Shown here piece by piece: positions 36,742 through 44,542 of a stretch of DNA of 64,000 nt. Origin of the DNA: MH13 sp040219355 (GTDB lineage: Bacteria; Pseudomonadota; Alphaproteobacteria; Rhizobiales; MH13); assembly GCA_040219355.1 (NCBI GenBank), contig JAVJSN010000010.1:372001-436000 (forward strand), read 5' to 3'. The position numbers and the translations under genes are program-made. Below the pieces are notes generated by a model, which worked only from the letters and a program-made list of their open reading frames with translations, was not told where the DNA came from and did not search any database. Within the stretch, counting starts at the first letter, position 1, and every line of letters begins with the position of its first letter.

Positions 36742-37452
36742 TTAGTCTCTGCGCACCCGCCCACTGATCTGGAGGATGCGGCTGTTTGGATCAACGACAC
36801 TGACATGCTCTACCACGTCATACGCGTCGGCGGCAGTCCATTCCTCCAGCTCGCGAGCATACTCCCCACCTTTATGGAAAAATGCTGTCGCACCTTTCTC
36901 CATCCAAGGTTTGGCGAGGTCCACTAACTTTTCAAGCGGTGCCAAAGCGCGGGCGGTGATGATATCAGCGCGAACCTCACCATCATGCTGCACCGCTTCG
37001 ATGCGTTTGTTCACCACGGTGACGGGTACGCCTGTTTCACGTGAAACTGCTCTTAGAAACGAAGCTTTTCGGCCATTGGCTTCCACCAACGTGACAGTAA
37101 GGGGTGGAGATTTTACGGTGTGAACAGTAGAACCCTCGACTTCCTCTAGGGGGTCACCGCCTCCTAGAGCAATGATCATACCGGGCAAACCCGCGCCCGA
37201 TCCCAAATCAACCACCTGGATCCTTTGGCGATCAAAATCGGCGCACCATCGATATATCAACGGGATCAGCTGCAAACCATCAGCCACGTGACGTATCCAA
37301 ACGTCAATAAGCGTATCTCTGGAAACAAGATTCTTGGCTTCCTGCCAAGCGCGCAAGAGCTCCACATACCGTACAATATTTTCTTGGGAAGTTTTACTGA
37401 GCTCAACGCTGACGATGCGTTGAGCCGTTTCGAGTCCGAATCGATCATTCAT
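36742..37452 (-). CDS. rsmG: 16S rRNA m7G527 methyltransferase RsmG (GidB)
   Basis: 236 aa from ATG 37452; a TTG at 37482, directly after the mnmG stop, could add ten residues through coupling. The SAM-binding motif is VDLGSGAGLPGM, with TLVEANGRKASFLRAV following. The AVSRETG segment is encoded by the parS palindrome at 37033-37048, so this site serves both as codons and as a ParB target. RsmG methylates G527 of 16S rRNA; its loss gives low-level streptomycin resistance. It is part of the mnmE-mnmG-rsmG-parA-parB run. Confidence 0.95.
   Translation of the reverse strand: MNDRFGLETAQRIVSVELSKTSQENIVRYVELLRAWQEAKNLVSRDTLIDVWIRHVADGLQLIPLIYRWCADFDRQRIQVVDLGSGAGLPGMIIALGGGDPLEEVEGSTVHTVKSPPLTVTLVEANGRKASFLRAVSRETGVPVTVVNKRIEAVQHDGEVRADIITARALAPLEKLVDLAKPWMEKGATAFFHKGGEYARELEEWTAADAYDVVEHVSVVDPNSRILQISGRVRRD
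37033..37048. other. parS centromere-like site 1 (inside rsmG)
   Basis: TGTTTCACGTGAAACT matches the universal parS sequence TGTTNCACGTGAAACA at 15 of 16 positions and includes the full GTTTCACGTGAAAC core. Read on the rsmG strand it encodes V-S-R-E-T. Confidence 0.9.
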
Positions 37453-37482
37453 AGCGATTGCGTCGACGATAGACCAAGACAA

Positions 37483-39339
37483 CTAGGCAGCACGTTTGCG
37501 AAGGTGAACCAGGAGCAATGCCAATGCGCTCGGGGTCATACCCTCCAGCCGACGCGCCTCTGCAAGCGTTGCGGGCCCCGTTTCTTTCAGTCTCTGCTTC
37601 AGCTCATTCGACAAACCAGACAAAGCGTCAAAATCGATATCCGATGGGATCGCCAACGCACTCTCTTTGTTCAACGTCACAACTTCCGCATCTTGCCGAT
37701 CGACATAAACAGCATAATGAGCATCAACGGCAACTTGCTGTAAGACATCTATAGCGTGCGTGTTGAGCGTGGGCCAAACGCGCAGCACATCTTCCAGTGA
37801 AGTCGTAGGAAAACCAAGGACATCAAACGCTGATCGCACACGGCCATCTTGTTTAACGCTCAACCCGTATCGTGCGAGCTCATGTGGAGAGGCTGCCACC
37901 GCCTCAAAATCAGCGCGCGCCTTTGAAAGAGCTGCGGTCTTCGCTTCATAGGCATCGCGGCGCTCATCACTGATCAAGCCAAGATCGATACCTTTTTGCG
38001 TGAGCCGTTGGTCGGCATTGTCAGCGCGAAGACGCAATCTGTATTCGGCACGCGATGTGAACATCCGATAAGGCTCTGTCACGCCTCGCGATGTCAAATC
38101 ATCAATCATCACGCCCATATAGCTTGTTTCACGTCCGAATCGAACCGGATCATTGCCGCCGACCTTTCGTGCAGCATTCAACCCGGCAATAAGCCCTTGG
38201 GCGGCCGCCTCCTCATAACCTGTTGTTCCGTTGATTTGCCCGGCCATAAACAAGCCAGGTAAAGCGCGGCACTCAAGCGTTGCATCCAAGGCGCGTGGGT
38301 CGATGTGATCATACTCAATCGCATAGCCGGGTTGTTCAATAGCAGCCGATTCCAATCCGGGAATGGTCGCGAGTAGCTCCCTTTGAACTTCTTCTGGCAA
38401 GCTGGTCGAAATGCCGTTGGGATACACCGTGTTGACGTCGAGCCCTTCCGGTTCCAAAAAAATTTGATGGCTATCGCGATCCTTAAAGCGAACGACCTTG
38501 TCTTCGATCGAGGGACAATAACGCGGCCCGCGGCTATCAATCCGACCAGAATACATCGCTGACCGATGAATGTTACGCTCAATAACCGTGTGTGTATCTC
38601 GTGTTGTGCGCGTAATGTAGCAAGAAAGCTGCGGTGTCGTGATTGCATCAGTCAGCGCTGAAAACGGCACCGGAACATCATCGCCCGGCTGTTCTTCCAA
38701 ACGATCCCACGCAATGGTTCGCCCATCCAGGCGAGGTGGCGTGCCCGTTTTTAACCGTCCCATGGGAAGCGCCATCGCACGCATTCGATCAGCCAATTTC
38801 TGCGCCGGCGCCTCACCATGCCGACCAGCCGGCCAAGTTTTGTCACCAAGATGTATGAGGCCGCCCAAAAAAGTGCCCGTGGTGAGAACAATGGCACCGG
38901 CACCCACGACCTGGCTATCGGCCAAGATCACACCATCTACCCGGCCATCCCCGGCCAAGCGAAGATCAGCAACTTCACCTTCAATGATATGGAGGCAATC
39001 ATAAGCGCAGAGAGCCTTCTGAATGGCTGCGCGATAAAGCTTACGATCAGCCTGCGCCCGCGGTCCTTGAACAGCCGGACCTTTGCGACGGTTAAGCAAG
39101 CGAAATTGGATTCCCGCAGCATCGGCCGCACGCCCCATCAGGCCATCAAGCGCGTCGACCTCTCGAACGAGATGCCCCTTGCCAAGACCGCCTATGGCCG
39201 GATTGCAGCTCATGACGCCTATCGCGTCCGCTTTAAGCGTAACCAACGCCGTTTGAGCGCCCAAACGCGCCGATGCAGCCGCAGCTTCACAGCCAGCATG
39301 GCCCCCTCCGACGACGATGACGTCGAAGTTCGTGGTCAT
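37483..39339 (-). CDS. mnmG: tRNA uridine 5-carboxymethylaminomethyl modification enzyme MnmG (GidA)
   Basis: 618 aa from ATG 39339; an ATG seven codons upstream (39360) is possible, and neither has a strong ribosome site. The N-terminal FAD-binding motif is VVGGGHAGCEAA. Other family blocks are MSCNPAIGGLGKGHLVREVDALDG, the FLGGLIHLG loop and LKTGTPPRL. The C-terminal helical domain binds MnmE. With MnmE it modifies the wobble U34 of several tRNAs. It sits downstream of mnmE, with a parS-like site in the gap, and directly upstream of rsmG. Confidence 0.96.
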   Translation of the reverse strand: MTTNFDVIVVGGGHAGCEAAAASARLGAQTALVTLKADAIGVMSCNPAIGGLGKGHLVREVDALDGLMGRAADAAGIQFRLLNRRKGPAVQGPRAQADRKLYRAAIQKALCAYDCLHIIEGEVADLRLAGDGRVDGVILADSQVVGAGAIVLTTGTFLGGLIHLGDKTWPAGRHGEAPAQKLADRMRAMALPMGRLKTGTPPRLDGRTIAWDRLEEQPGDDVPVPFSALTDAITTPQLSCYITRTTRDTHTVIERNIHRSAMYSGRIDSRGPRYCPSIEDKVVRFKDRDSHQIFLEPEGLDVNTVYPNGISTSLPEEVQRELLATIPGLESAAIEQPGYAIEYDHIDPRALDATLECRALPGLFMAGQINGTTGYEEAAAQGLIAGLNAARKVGGNDPVRFGRETSYMGVMIDDLTSRGVTEPYRMFTSRAEYRLRLRADNADQRLTQKGIDLGLISDERRDAYEAKTAALSKARADFEAVAASPHELARYGLSVKQDGRVRSAFDVLGFPTTSLEDVLRVWPTLNTHAIDVLQQVAVDAHYAVYVDRQDAEVVTLNKESALAIPSDIDFDALSGLSNELKQRLKETGPATLAEARRLEGMTPSALALLLVHLRKRAA

Positions 39340-39497
39340 TGGGTGAGAGAACAAAGTCATAAAAACGTAAAGGACCTCGACGCTTATCGTTGGTCACGCG
39401 TCGTGACTCAGAAATGGGTGCAATTCAAGTCATACCGGCACGATGATCCCACAGAGATCCGGAACCTCCACTGCTACCTTGAACGCATAAACCTCTG

Positions 39498-39513
39498 AGT
39501 TTCACGTGAAACG
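39498..39513. other. parS-like site 2 (between mnmE and mnmG)
   Basis: AGTTTCACGTGAAACG keeps the complete 14-bp palindromic core GTTTCACGTGAAAC and differs from the parS consensus only at the two outermost bases. It is the only notable element in the roughly 195-base gap between the two genes. Confidence 0.85.
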
Positions 39514-39534
39514 TGTGGAATGGCACCGCCGCAA

Positions 39535-40890
39535 TTATTTTCCAATACAGAATCTGGAAAACACCCGATCAAGCACCTGCTCCGCATCAACATCGCCGGA
39601 TATCGAACCGAGCGCACGCTGTGCCAATCGCAATTCTTCGGCCGCATGATCAAGCGACCGGGAACCTTCCTTCAAACGATCAAGTGCGCCTTCCAAACGA
39701 GAACACGCAGATTGCACTGAGAGACGACGACGAGCATCCAAGACGAGGCGTCCTCTTGCCGTCCCGATCTCGTCATCCAAACCATGGCGGCCACGCAACA
39801 TATCGGAAATCCTCTTCTTCAGAGCATCCAAGCCCGCGCCTGTTTTACCCGATACACAAAGATCAACTTCCTGATTTGCCGCGCCATCAGCCCCGTCCAT
39901 ATCGGATTTGGACCGGACCCGAATCGTTTTTTGGGGAACGACTTGCACGGCGGGCCCTTCGCCTTGATCGCCACCAAGCAGCCACACGACACAATCAGCC
40001 CCATCGATAGCCAAACGCGCCTTCTCAATACCCATCATTTCAACAGCGTCGCGCGACATCGTTTCAGGGCGAATTCCCGCCGTGTCCGACAAAATCACCG
40101 GCAGACCATCCAAATCAACTGGCACATCGATCAGGTCCCGCGTGGTTCCAGCAATGGGCGAAACAAGCACCGCATCACGCTGCAGAAGCGCATTCAGCAA
40201 TGTTGATTTGCCACTGTTCGGCGCCCCTGCCAGGACAACACGAAACCCTTCTCGCAATCGTTCAGCAACTGACGAGGAAAGCTCGTCCTGCATTTCTTGG
40301 CGAAGGCCTTGCAATTGTTCCGGTAGCGAATCTACCACCGACCCTGGAACATCATCTTCGTCCGAGAAATCAAGATCTGCCTCAATCATCGCGCGCGCAT
40401 CGGCAATTACGTTTTTCCAAACGTCAAGCTTCCGACCGGCTGCCCCATCCAACTGATCCAAAGCTTGATCAAGCTGCAAAGCCGTCGATGCGTGAATGAG
40501 ATCGCCAACCGCCTCAACCTGCGTCAGGTCAAGTTTACCATTCAAAAAGGCTTGGCGCGTGAAGTCCCCTGCCTCGGCAGGCACTATCCCGTCAAGCGAC
40601 CACAAAGCCTGCAACAATGCCTGAACAACTGCACGACCACCATGTGCATGGAACTCTGCAACGTCCTCGCCGGTAAAACTATTTGGTTCTGGAAAAAAAA
40701 GAACCAGTCCCCTGTCTAGGGTTCTCCCGGTGGCTGGGTCTTTGAAAGTTCTCAGCGTCGCAAAGCGGGGCTGCGTAACACCGCCGGCGATCCTTTCGAT
40801 TGCGAATCGAACATTTGGTCCAGATACGCGAACCACCGCAACACCGCTTGGCACCAACCCCGAGGACAGAGCTGCAACGGTATCTGTCAT
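39535..40890 (-). CDS. mnmE: tRNA modification GTPase MnmE (TrmE)
   Basis: 451 aa. An N-terminal tetrahydrofolate-binding domain (about 1-120, with EFHAHGG) and a helical domain surround a G domain carrying AGAPNSGKST (221-230), a DTAGIR switch and a C-terminal tail ending CIGK, whose cysteine is typical of MnmE. The G4 motif is atypical, apparently RSKSD in place of NKxD. It pairs with MnmG in the cmnm5 modification of U34. The start is ATG 40890 with AGGAAA upstream. The upstream gap to rho holds a third parS-like site. Confidence 0.96.
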   Translation of the reverse strand: MTDTVAALSSGLVPSGVAVVRVSGPNVRFAIERIAGGVTQPRFATLRTFKDPATGRTLDRGLVLFFPEPNSFTGEDVAEFHAHGGRAVVQALLQALWSLDGIVPAEAGDFTRQAFLNGKLDLTQVEAVGDLIHASTALQLDQALDQLDGAAGRKLDVWKNVIADARAMIEADLDFSDEDDVPGSVVDSLPEQLQGLRQEMQDELSSSVAERLREGFRVVLAGAPNSGKSTLLNALLQRDAVLVSPIAGTTRDLIDVPVDLDGLPVILSDTAGIRPETMSRDAVEMMGIEKARLAIDGADCVVWLLGGDQGEGPAVQVVPQKTIRVRSKSDMDGADGAANQEVDLCVSGKTGAGLDALKKRISDMLRGRHGLDDEIGTARGRLVLDARRRLSVQSACSRLEGALDRLKEGSRSLDHAAEELRLAQRALGSISGDVDAEQVLDRVFSRFCIGK

Positions 40891-40906
40891 CGTTTCCTAT
40901 CCGAAT

Positions 40907-40922
40907 CGATTCACGTGAAACA
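40907..40922. other. parS-like site 3 (between rho and mnmE)
   Basis: CGATTCACGTGAAACA matches parS at 14 of 16 positions, with one perfect half (GTGAAACA) and two mismatches in the other. It lies in the 52-base gap upstream of mnmE, about 4 kb from site 1. Confidence 0.65.
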
Positions 40923-40942
40923 TTTCAGTCAAAGCAACTGCC

Positions 40943-42208
40943 CTACGTGTTCATCGTGTCGAAGAAATCCGAATTGGTTTTCGTTGCCTTCAGTTTGTCC
41001 AACAAGAACTCCACGGCATCCACAGTTCCCATCGACGACAGGATCCGACGCAGAACGAACATCTTCGCCAGATCGCCTTTCGGTACCAAAAGTTCTTCCT
41101 TTCGGGTGCCAGACTTCAGAATGTCGATCGCAGGGAAGACGCGCTTATCAGACACCTTACGATCCAGAACGATCTCGCAGTTACCCGTACCCTTGAATTC
41201 CTCAAAGATAACTTCATCCATGCGGCTGCCCGTATCAACCAATGCCGTGGAAATGATCGTCAGTGAGCCGCCTTCTTCAATATTGCGTGCAGCACCAAAA
41301 AAGCGTTTTGGTCGCTGCAACGCATTGGCATCCACGCCGCCCGTTAACACCTTGCCTGAGGATGGAACCACCGTGTTGTACGCACGGCCGAGTCGCGTGA
41401 TGTTATCGAGCAAAATGACAACATCGCGGCCATGCTCGACCAAGCGTTTGGCCTTCTCAATCACCATCTCGGCAACCTGAACGTGGCGCTGCGCTGGTTC
41501 GTCAAACGTCGATGAAACAACCTCACCGCGCACAGAGCGCGACATATCTGTGACCTCTTCTGGACGTTCATCGATCAGAAGAACCAGCAAAAAACATTCA
41601 GGATGGTTGGTGGTAATCGAATGCGCAATGTTTTGCATCAGCGTCGTTTTACCGGTGCGTGGCGGCGCAACAATCAGCGCCCGCTGGCCCTTACCAATCG
41701 GCGCGACCAAATCAATCACGCGAGCTGAGCGATCTTTCAAAGTCGGATCGTCCACTTCCATCTTAAACCGCTCATCTGGGTAAAGCGGTGTCAGATTATC
41801 AAAATGAACTTTGTGGCGAGCTTTTTCCGGCTCTTCAAAGTTGATGGTGATCAGCTTCACCAAGGCAAAATAACGCTCACCGTCTTTGGGACTGCGAATA
41901 ATACCTTCCACCGTATCCCCGGTGCGCAGAGAAAACTTTCGAATCTGCGTTGGTGACACATAGATATCATCGGGGCCTGGCAAATAATTGGCCTCCGGAG
42001 AGCGCAAAAAGCCAAAGCCATCTTGCAGCACTTCCAACACGCCCTCGCCAACGATCTCCACATCGCGCTCAGCGTATCGCTTGAGAATCGCAAACATGAG
42101 TTCTTGCGTGCGCAACGCGCTCGCGCCTTCCACCTCGAGCTCCTCGGCCAAGACAAGAATATCGGTAGGGGATTTTGTTTTAAGGGACTGAAGCCGGATT
42201 TCTTCCAT
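40943..42208 (-). CDS. rho: Transcription termination factor Rho
   Basis: 421 aa. The N-terminal RNA-binding region includes GFGFLRSPEANYLPGPDDIYVSP. Walker A is APPRTGKTTLMQ, Walker B VLLIDERPEEVTD, and the arginine/Q-loop regions follow (SRSVRGEVVSSTFDEP, then LDNITRLGRAYN). It is a hexameric RNA helicase that ends transcripts genome-wide. Its start at ATG 42208 is preceded by a leader of up to 286 bases that contains a stem-loop and a possible upstream reading frame; autoregulation by Rho is known in other bacteria and would fit. Confidence 0.98.
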   Translation of the reverse strand: MEEIRLQSLKTKSPTDILVLAEELEVEGASALRTQELMFAILKRYAERDVEIVGEGVLEVLQDGFGFLRSPEANYLPGPDDIYVSPTQIRKFSLRTGDTVEGIIRSPKDGERYFALVKLITINFEEPEKARHKVHFDNLTPLYPDERFKMEVDDPTLKDRSARVIDLVAPIGKGQRALIVAPPRTGKTTLMQNIAHSITTNHPECFLLVLLIDERPEEVTDMSRSVRGEVVSSTFDEPAQRHVQVAEMVIEKAKRLVEHGRDVVILLDNITRLGRAYNTVVPSSGKVLTGGVDANALQRPKRFFGAARNIEEGGSLTIISTALVDTGSRMDEVIFEEFKGTGNCEIVLDRKVSDKRVFPAIDILKSGTRKEELLVPKGDLAKMFVLRRILSSMGTVDAVEFLLDKLKATKTNSDFFDTMNT

Positions 42209-42494
42209 GGAAATACTGTTTTGCCTGTGGAGGATCTGCTGGTCTGACTGAAGCAGAAGAACGGAAAAGAAGATCAGAACTGATCGAAGAAAAGTAGGGA
42301 CCGCCAGAACGCGAGGTGGTTAGAAACCTGCTTGAGCGCTCCCTCGTATCAAGGATGATTCGACGCACCAGGAAAGAGTGTTGCACTCATGGTGCGCTGC
42401 AGCGCCCGCCTACAACGCCGCATGTAAGACAGGTTTGTGGCTTTGACAAGACACGATACTCGTAACGCCCATCGAACATGACAGAAAACCGTCT
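42209..42494 (-). promoter_or_regulatory. Structured rho leader region
   Basis: The 286-base gap between hemJ and rho has no full-size gene. It contains a nested stem-loop at 42364-42396 (CGCACCA/TGGTGCG outside GAGTG/CACTC), a 12-bp palindrome GCGCTGCAGCGC at 42394-42405, and GATCAG-AA-CTGATC at 42272-42285, near the rho start. Leader control of rho is known elsewhere; here it is inferred from structure. Confidence 0.45.
42349..42390 (-). CDS. Possible 13-residue upstream reading frame in the rho leader
   Basis: On the rho strand an ATG at 42390, lying within the leader stem-loop, opens a frame reading MSATLFPGASNHP before TGA, ending about 140 bases before rho. No convincing ribosome site precedes it, so translation is doubtful. 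A conserved leader peptide would explain why the start codon is embedded in the stem. Confidence 0.25.
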   Translation of the reverse strand: MSATLFPGASNHP

Positions 42495-43028
42495 TTAGAA
42501 TGGCTGCACAACAACCAGAACAACAATACCAATCATAACAAGCGTCGGCACCTCATTCATGAATCGCCAGTACCGGCTCGATCTTTGATTGGTGTCGCCA
42601 GCAAACCGACGAACCGACGCAGCCAGGTGGCCGTGCACGGCAAAGAGAACAATGATCAACGCCAATTTGGCATGCAACCATCCTCCTTCAAAACCATGGA
42701 CAACAAAAGCGATCCAAAACCCGGTGATGGCCGACACGATCATTGCAGGCGTCATGATTGCCTTCAGCAACCGCCGCTCCATAACTTTGAAAGTCTCCGA
42801 CTGAACCGAGCCAATCTGCGCATCCACGTGGTACACGAAAAGTCGCGGCAAATAGAGCAATCCAGCCATCCACGCGATAACCGCGATGACATGCAACGCC
42901 TTCATCCAGAGATAGGCGCCTGCCGGCAACAGATACGTCAGAACGGCAACAACTGCTCCCAAGATCACCAAAGCCAGTGCATGCCCACCATACTGTTTCA
43001 AAGCAGAGGGCTCTTGCAGTGATGCCAT
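42495..43028 (-). CDS. hemJ: Protoporphyrinogen IX oxidase HemJ
   Basis: 177 aa with four membrane helices (about 18-38, 42-65, 88-110, 117-140 and a last one near 158-176, the first possibly short). The HemJ marks are KALHVIAVIAWMAGLLYLPRLFVYH, with the conserved histidine, and the later GGWLHAKLALI. HemJ oxidises protoporphyrinogen IX to protoporphyrin IX in the penultimate steps of haem synthesis in bacteria lacking HemG or HemY. It overlaps the hemE stop (TAATG), so the two haem genes are coupled. Confidence 0.93.
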   Translation of the reverse strand: MASLQEPSALKQYGGHALALVILGAVVAVLTYLLPAGAYLWMKALHVIAVIAWMAGLLYLPRLFVYHVDAQIGSVQSETFKVMERRLLKAIMTPAMIVSAITGFWIAFVVHGFEGGWLHAKLALIIVLFAVHGHLAASVRRFAGDTNQRSSRYWRFMNEVPTLVMIGIVVLVVVQPF

Positions 43029-44077
43029 TATGATCGTCCAGCACGAACACGCTCGATGAAGCGGTGCACCTGATCAACTTGTCCGTCAGGCGTAATGCCA
43101 TGTCCCAAATTGGCAACATGTGGCACGCCCGCCGCTCCGCTCAACATTTGGTCCACCGCCTGATCAAGAGCATCGGTGCCAGCGGTCATCAAAAGCGGAT
43201 CGATGTTGCCCTGCGTGACCATGCTTCTTGGCAACTGCTTGCGCGCCGCAGAAACACCAATCGTCCAATCAAGACCGACAGCGTTGATACCCGTCGTTTC
43301 ACTGAACATGCCAAGTTCATGCATCGCACCTTTGGCAAAACCGATGATGGGCGTGTCGGGATGCTGCGCCCGCAAACCGCCAACAATCTGTGCAATGGGC
43401 TTGACGCTGTATCGATCAAACCCAGCAGGACTTAGCGATCCAGCCCAACTGTCAAAAATCTGAACCGCATCAGCTCCAGCCGAGATCTGCCGTTCAAGAT
43501 AGCGCACTGAAGCCTCAGCAAGACACGACAGCAGCTTATCAAAAATCTCTGGTTCCTTCAGTGCAAACTTACGGGCAGCGGCTTGGTCAGGGCTCCCGCG
43601 ACCACCCACCATGTAGGTCGCCACCGTCCAGGGCGCACCACAGAAACCAAGCAAGGTGACCTCATCAGGCAAGCTTGCGCGCAACAGACGGACCGTTTCT
43701 ATCACCGGATCAAGATGCGCATCAAACTGCTCCGGTTCAGCTTCAAAGCGATCAACCAACGCTTTGATCTCAGAGACGCTAAGCGGCGGTAGAACCGGCC
43801 CAACACCCTCTTCAAACCGTACATCCTGGCCCAGCGCATGCGGCACAACCAAAATATCAGAAAACAGGATCGATCCATCAAAGCCAAACCGACGAATCGG
43901 CTGCAACGTCACCTCGCAGGCAAGATCAGGATTGTAGCAGAGATCGAGAAACGTCCCCGCTTCAGCCCGCGTTGCCCGGTATTCTGGTAAATAACGACCA
44001 GCTTGCCGCATCATCCAAATCGGCATTCGTGGGCCTACTTCACCCTTCAACACATTCAACAAAAGCCGATTGCTCAC
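43028..44077 (-). CDS. hemE: Uroporphyrinogen decarboxylase HemE
   Basis: 349 aa from GTG 44077, with GAAGGATGG seven bases upstream. The substrate-binding RQAGRYLPEYR (residues 24-34), the GFCGAPWTVATYMVGG block and the FDSWAGSLSP segment identify HemE, which converts uroporphyrinogen III to coproporphyrinogen III in the cytoplasm. It is the first gene of the leftward hemE-hemJ-rho-mnmE-mnmG-rsmG-parA-parB block. Its upstream region is the candidate chromosome origin. Confidence 0.97.
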   Translation of the reverse strand: MSNRLLLNVLKGEVGPRMPIWMMRQAGRYLPEYRATRAEAGTFLDLCYNPDLACEVTLQPIRRFGFDGSILFSDILVVPHALGQDVRFEEGVGPVLPPLSVSEIKALVDRFEAEPEQFDAHLDPVIETVRLLRASLPDEVTLLGFCGAPWTVATYMVGGRGSPDQAAARKFALKEPEIFDKLLSCLAEASVRYLERQISAGADAVQIFDSWAGSLSPAGFDRYSVKPIAQIVGGLRAQHPDTPIIGFAKGAMHELGMFSETTGINAVGLDWTIGVSAARKQLPRSMVTQGNIDPLLMTAGTDALDQAVDQMLSGAAGVPHVANLGHGITPDGQVDQVHRFIERVRAGRS

Positions 44078-44143
44078 GCTTGACCATCCTTCACACGCCC
44101 TTCCGGGCTCAAATTCACCGACCTCTGCCAGTGGGAAACATCG

Positions 44144-44183
44144 GAAGGAAAAAAGAGAGTCTCTTAAAGAGCCTTTTTCCTTC
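44144..44183. repeat. Perfect 10-bp inverted repeat in the candidate origin
   Basis: GAAGGAAAAA and TTTTTCCTTC are exact reverse complements separated by 20 bases, which themselves contain the near-palindrome AAGAGAGTCTCTT. The strand asymmetry (purine-rich arm, then pyrimidine-rich arm) is striking. It could be an unwinding or protein-binding element of the origin or a hairpin in an RNA from hemE's promoter region. Confidence 0.7.
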
Positions 44184-44319
44184 TTATTCTTAGGCGTGGA
44201 AAAGACTCATAAGCCTTCCCACAATTGATCTGCATAACCTTATCCCGACCCTTTGCCATCAGGAACGCCACGAAGAGTGTTCAGAGAATTTTGCGCCGCA
44301 CGTTCACCATTTATAAACC

Positions 44320-44335
44320 TTAACAAACTGTTAAC
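44320..44335. promoter_or_regulatory. CtrA-binding site in the candidate origin
   Basis: TTAACAAACTGTTAAC is an exact TTAA-N7-TTAAC match. In Caulobacter, CtrA bound at several such sites in the origin represses replication in swarmer cells. Here a single exact copy lies in the most AT-rich part of the gap. Confidence 0.75.
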
Positions 44336-44542
44336 GCGGGCCTCAAACTCTGCTTGCGCATCGCTCGACAGACCACCAATTGGCTGTTTCCTTTTTCATC
44401 CACATGTCATCAACAGCTTGATCCCTGCCTAGCCACCTTGGACAGTTTTTGCAAAACCGCCCATAAGGCCGGGGAACTCTTGCTTACCCAGCGCGACTCG
44501 CCCCATTTGTCCACACAAGCTCGCGCCAAAGGACACAGCCCG

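Larger units (their letters stand above)
44078..44542. other. Candidate chromosome replication origin (oriC)
   Basis: A 465-base gene-free gap lies between divergent hemE and ppsR, the same interval that holds the Caulobacter origin. It contains a perfect CtrA site (44320-44335), DnaA-box-like 9-mers TCATCCACA (44396-44404) and TTGTCCACA (44507-44515), each one base from TTATCCACA, and a weaker CGTGGAAAA (44195-44203). It also holds a 10-bp-arm inverted repeat (44144-44183), an AT-rich patch around 44310-44335, and GANTC sites at 44157, 44204 and 44495. Genes on both sides read away from it, and parABS lies a few kb to the left. Confidence 0.78.

Noticed and set aside
38126..38141. A fourth parS candidate (TGTTTCACGT half-site) inside mnmG
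   Set aside because: Only the left half matches; the right half (CCGAAT) has lost the GTGAAACA arm, so no palindrome remains.
42180..42386. 68-codon minus-strand frame across the rho start
   Set aside because: It overlaps the rho ribosome site and 5' codons in another frame, with no family resemblance; the shorter MSATLF frame is the only leader frame with a suggestive setting.
44354..44542. N-terminal extension of ppsR through the origin-like sequence
   Set aside because: The extra 63 residues do not resemble the family; TTG 44543 has a ribosome site and gives the normal N-terminus.
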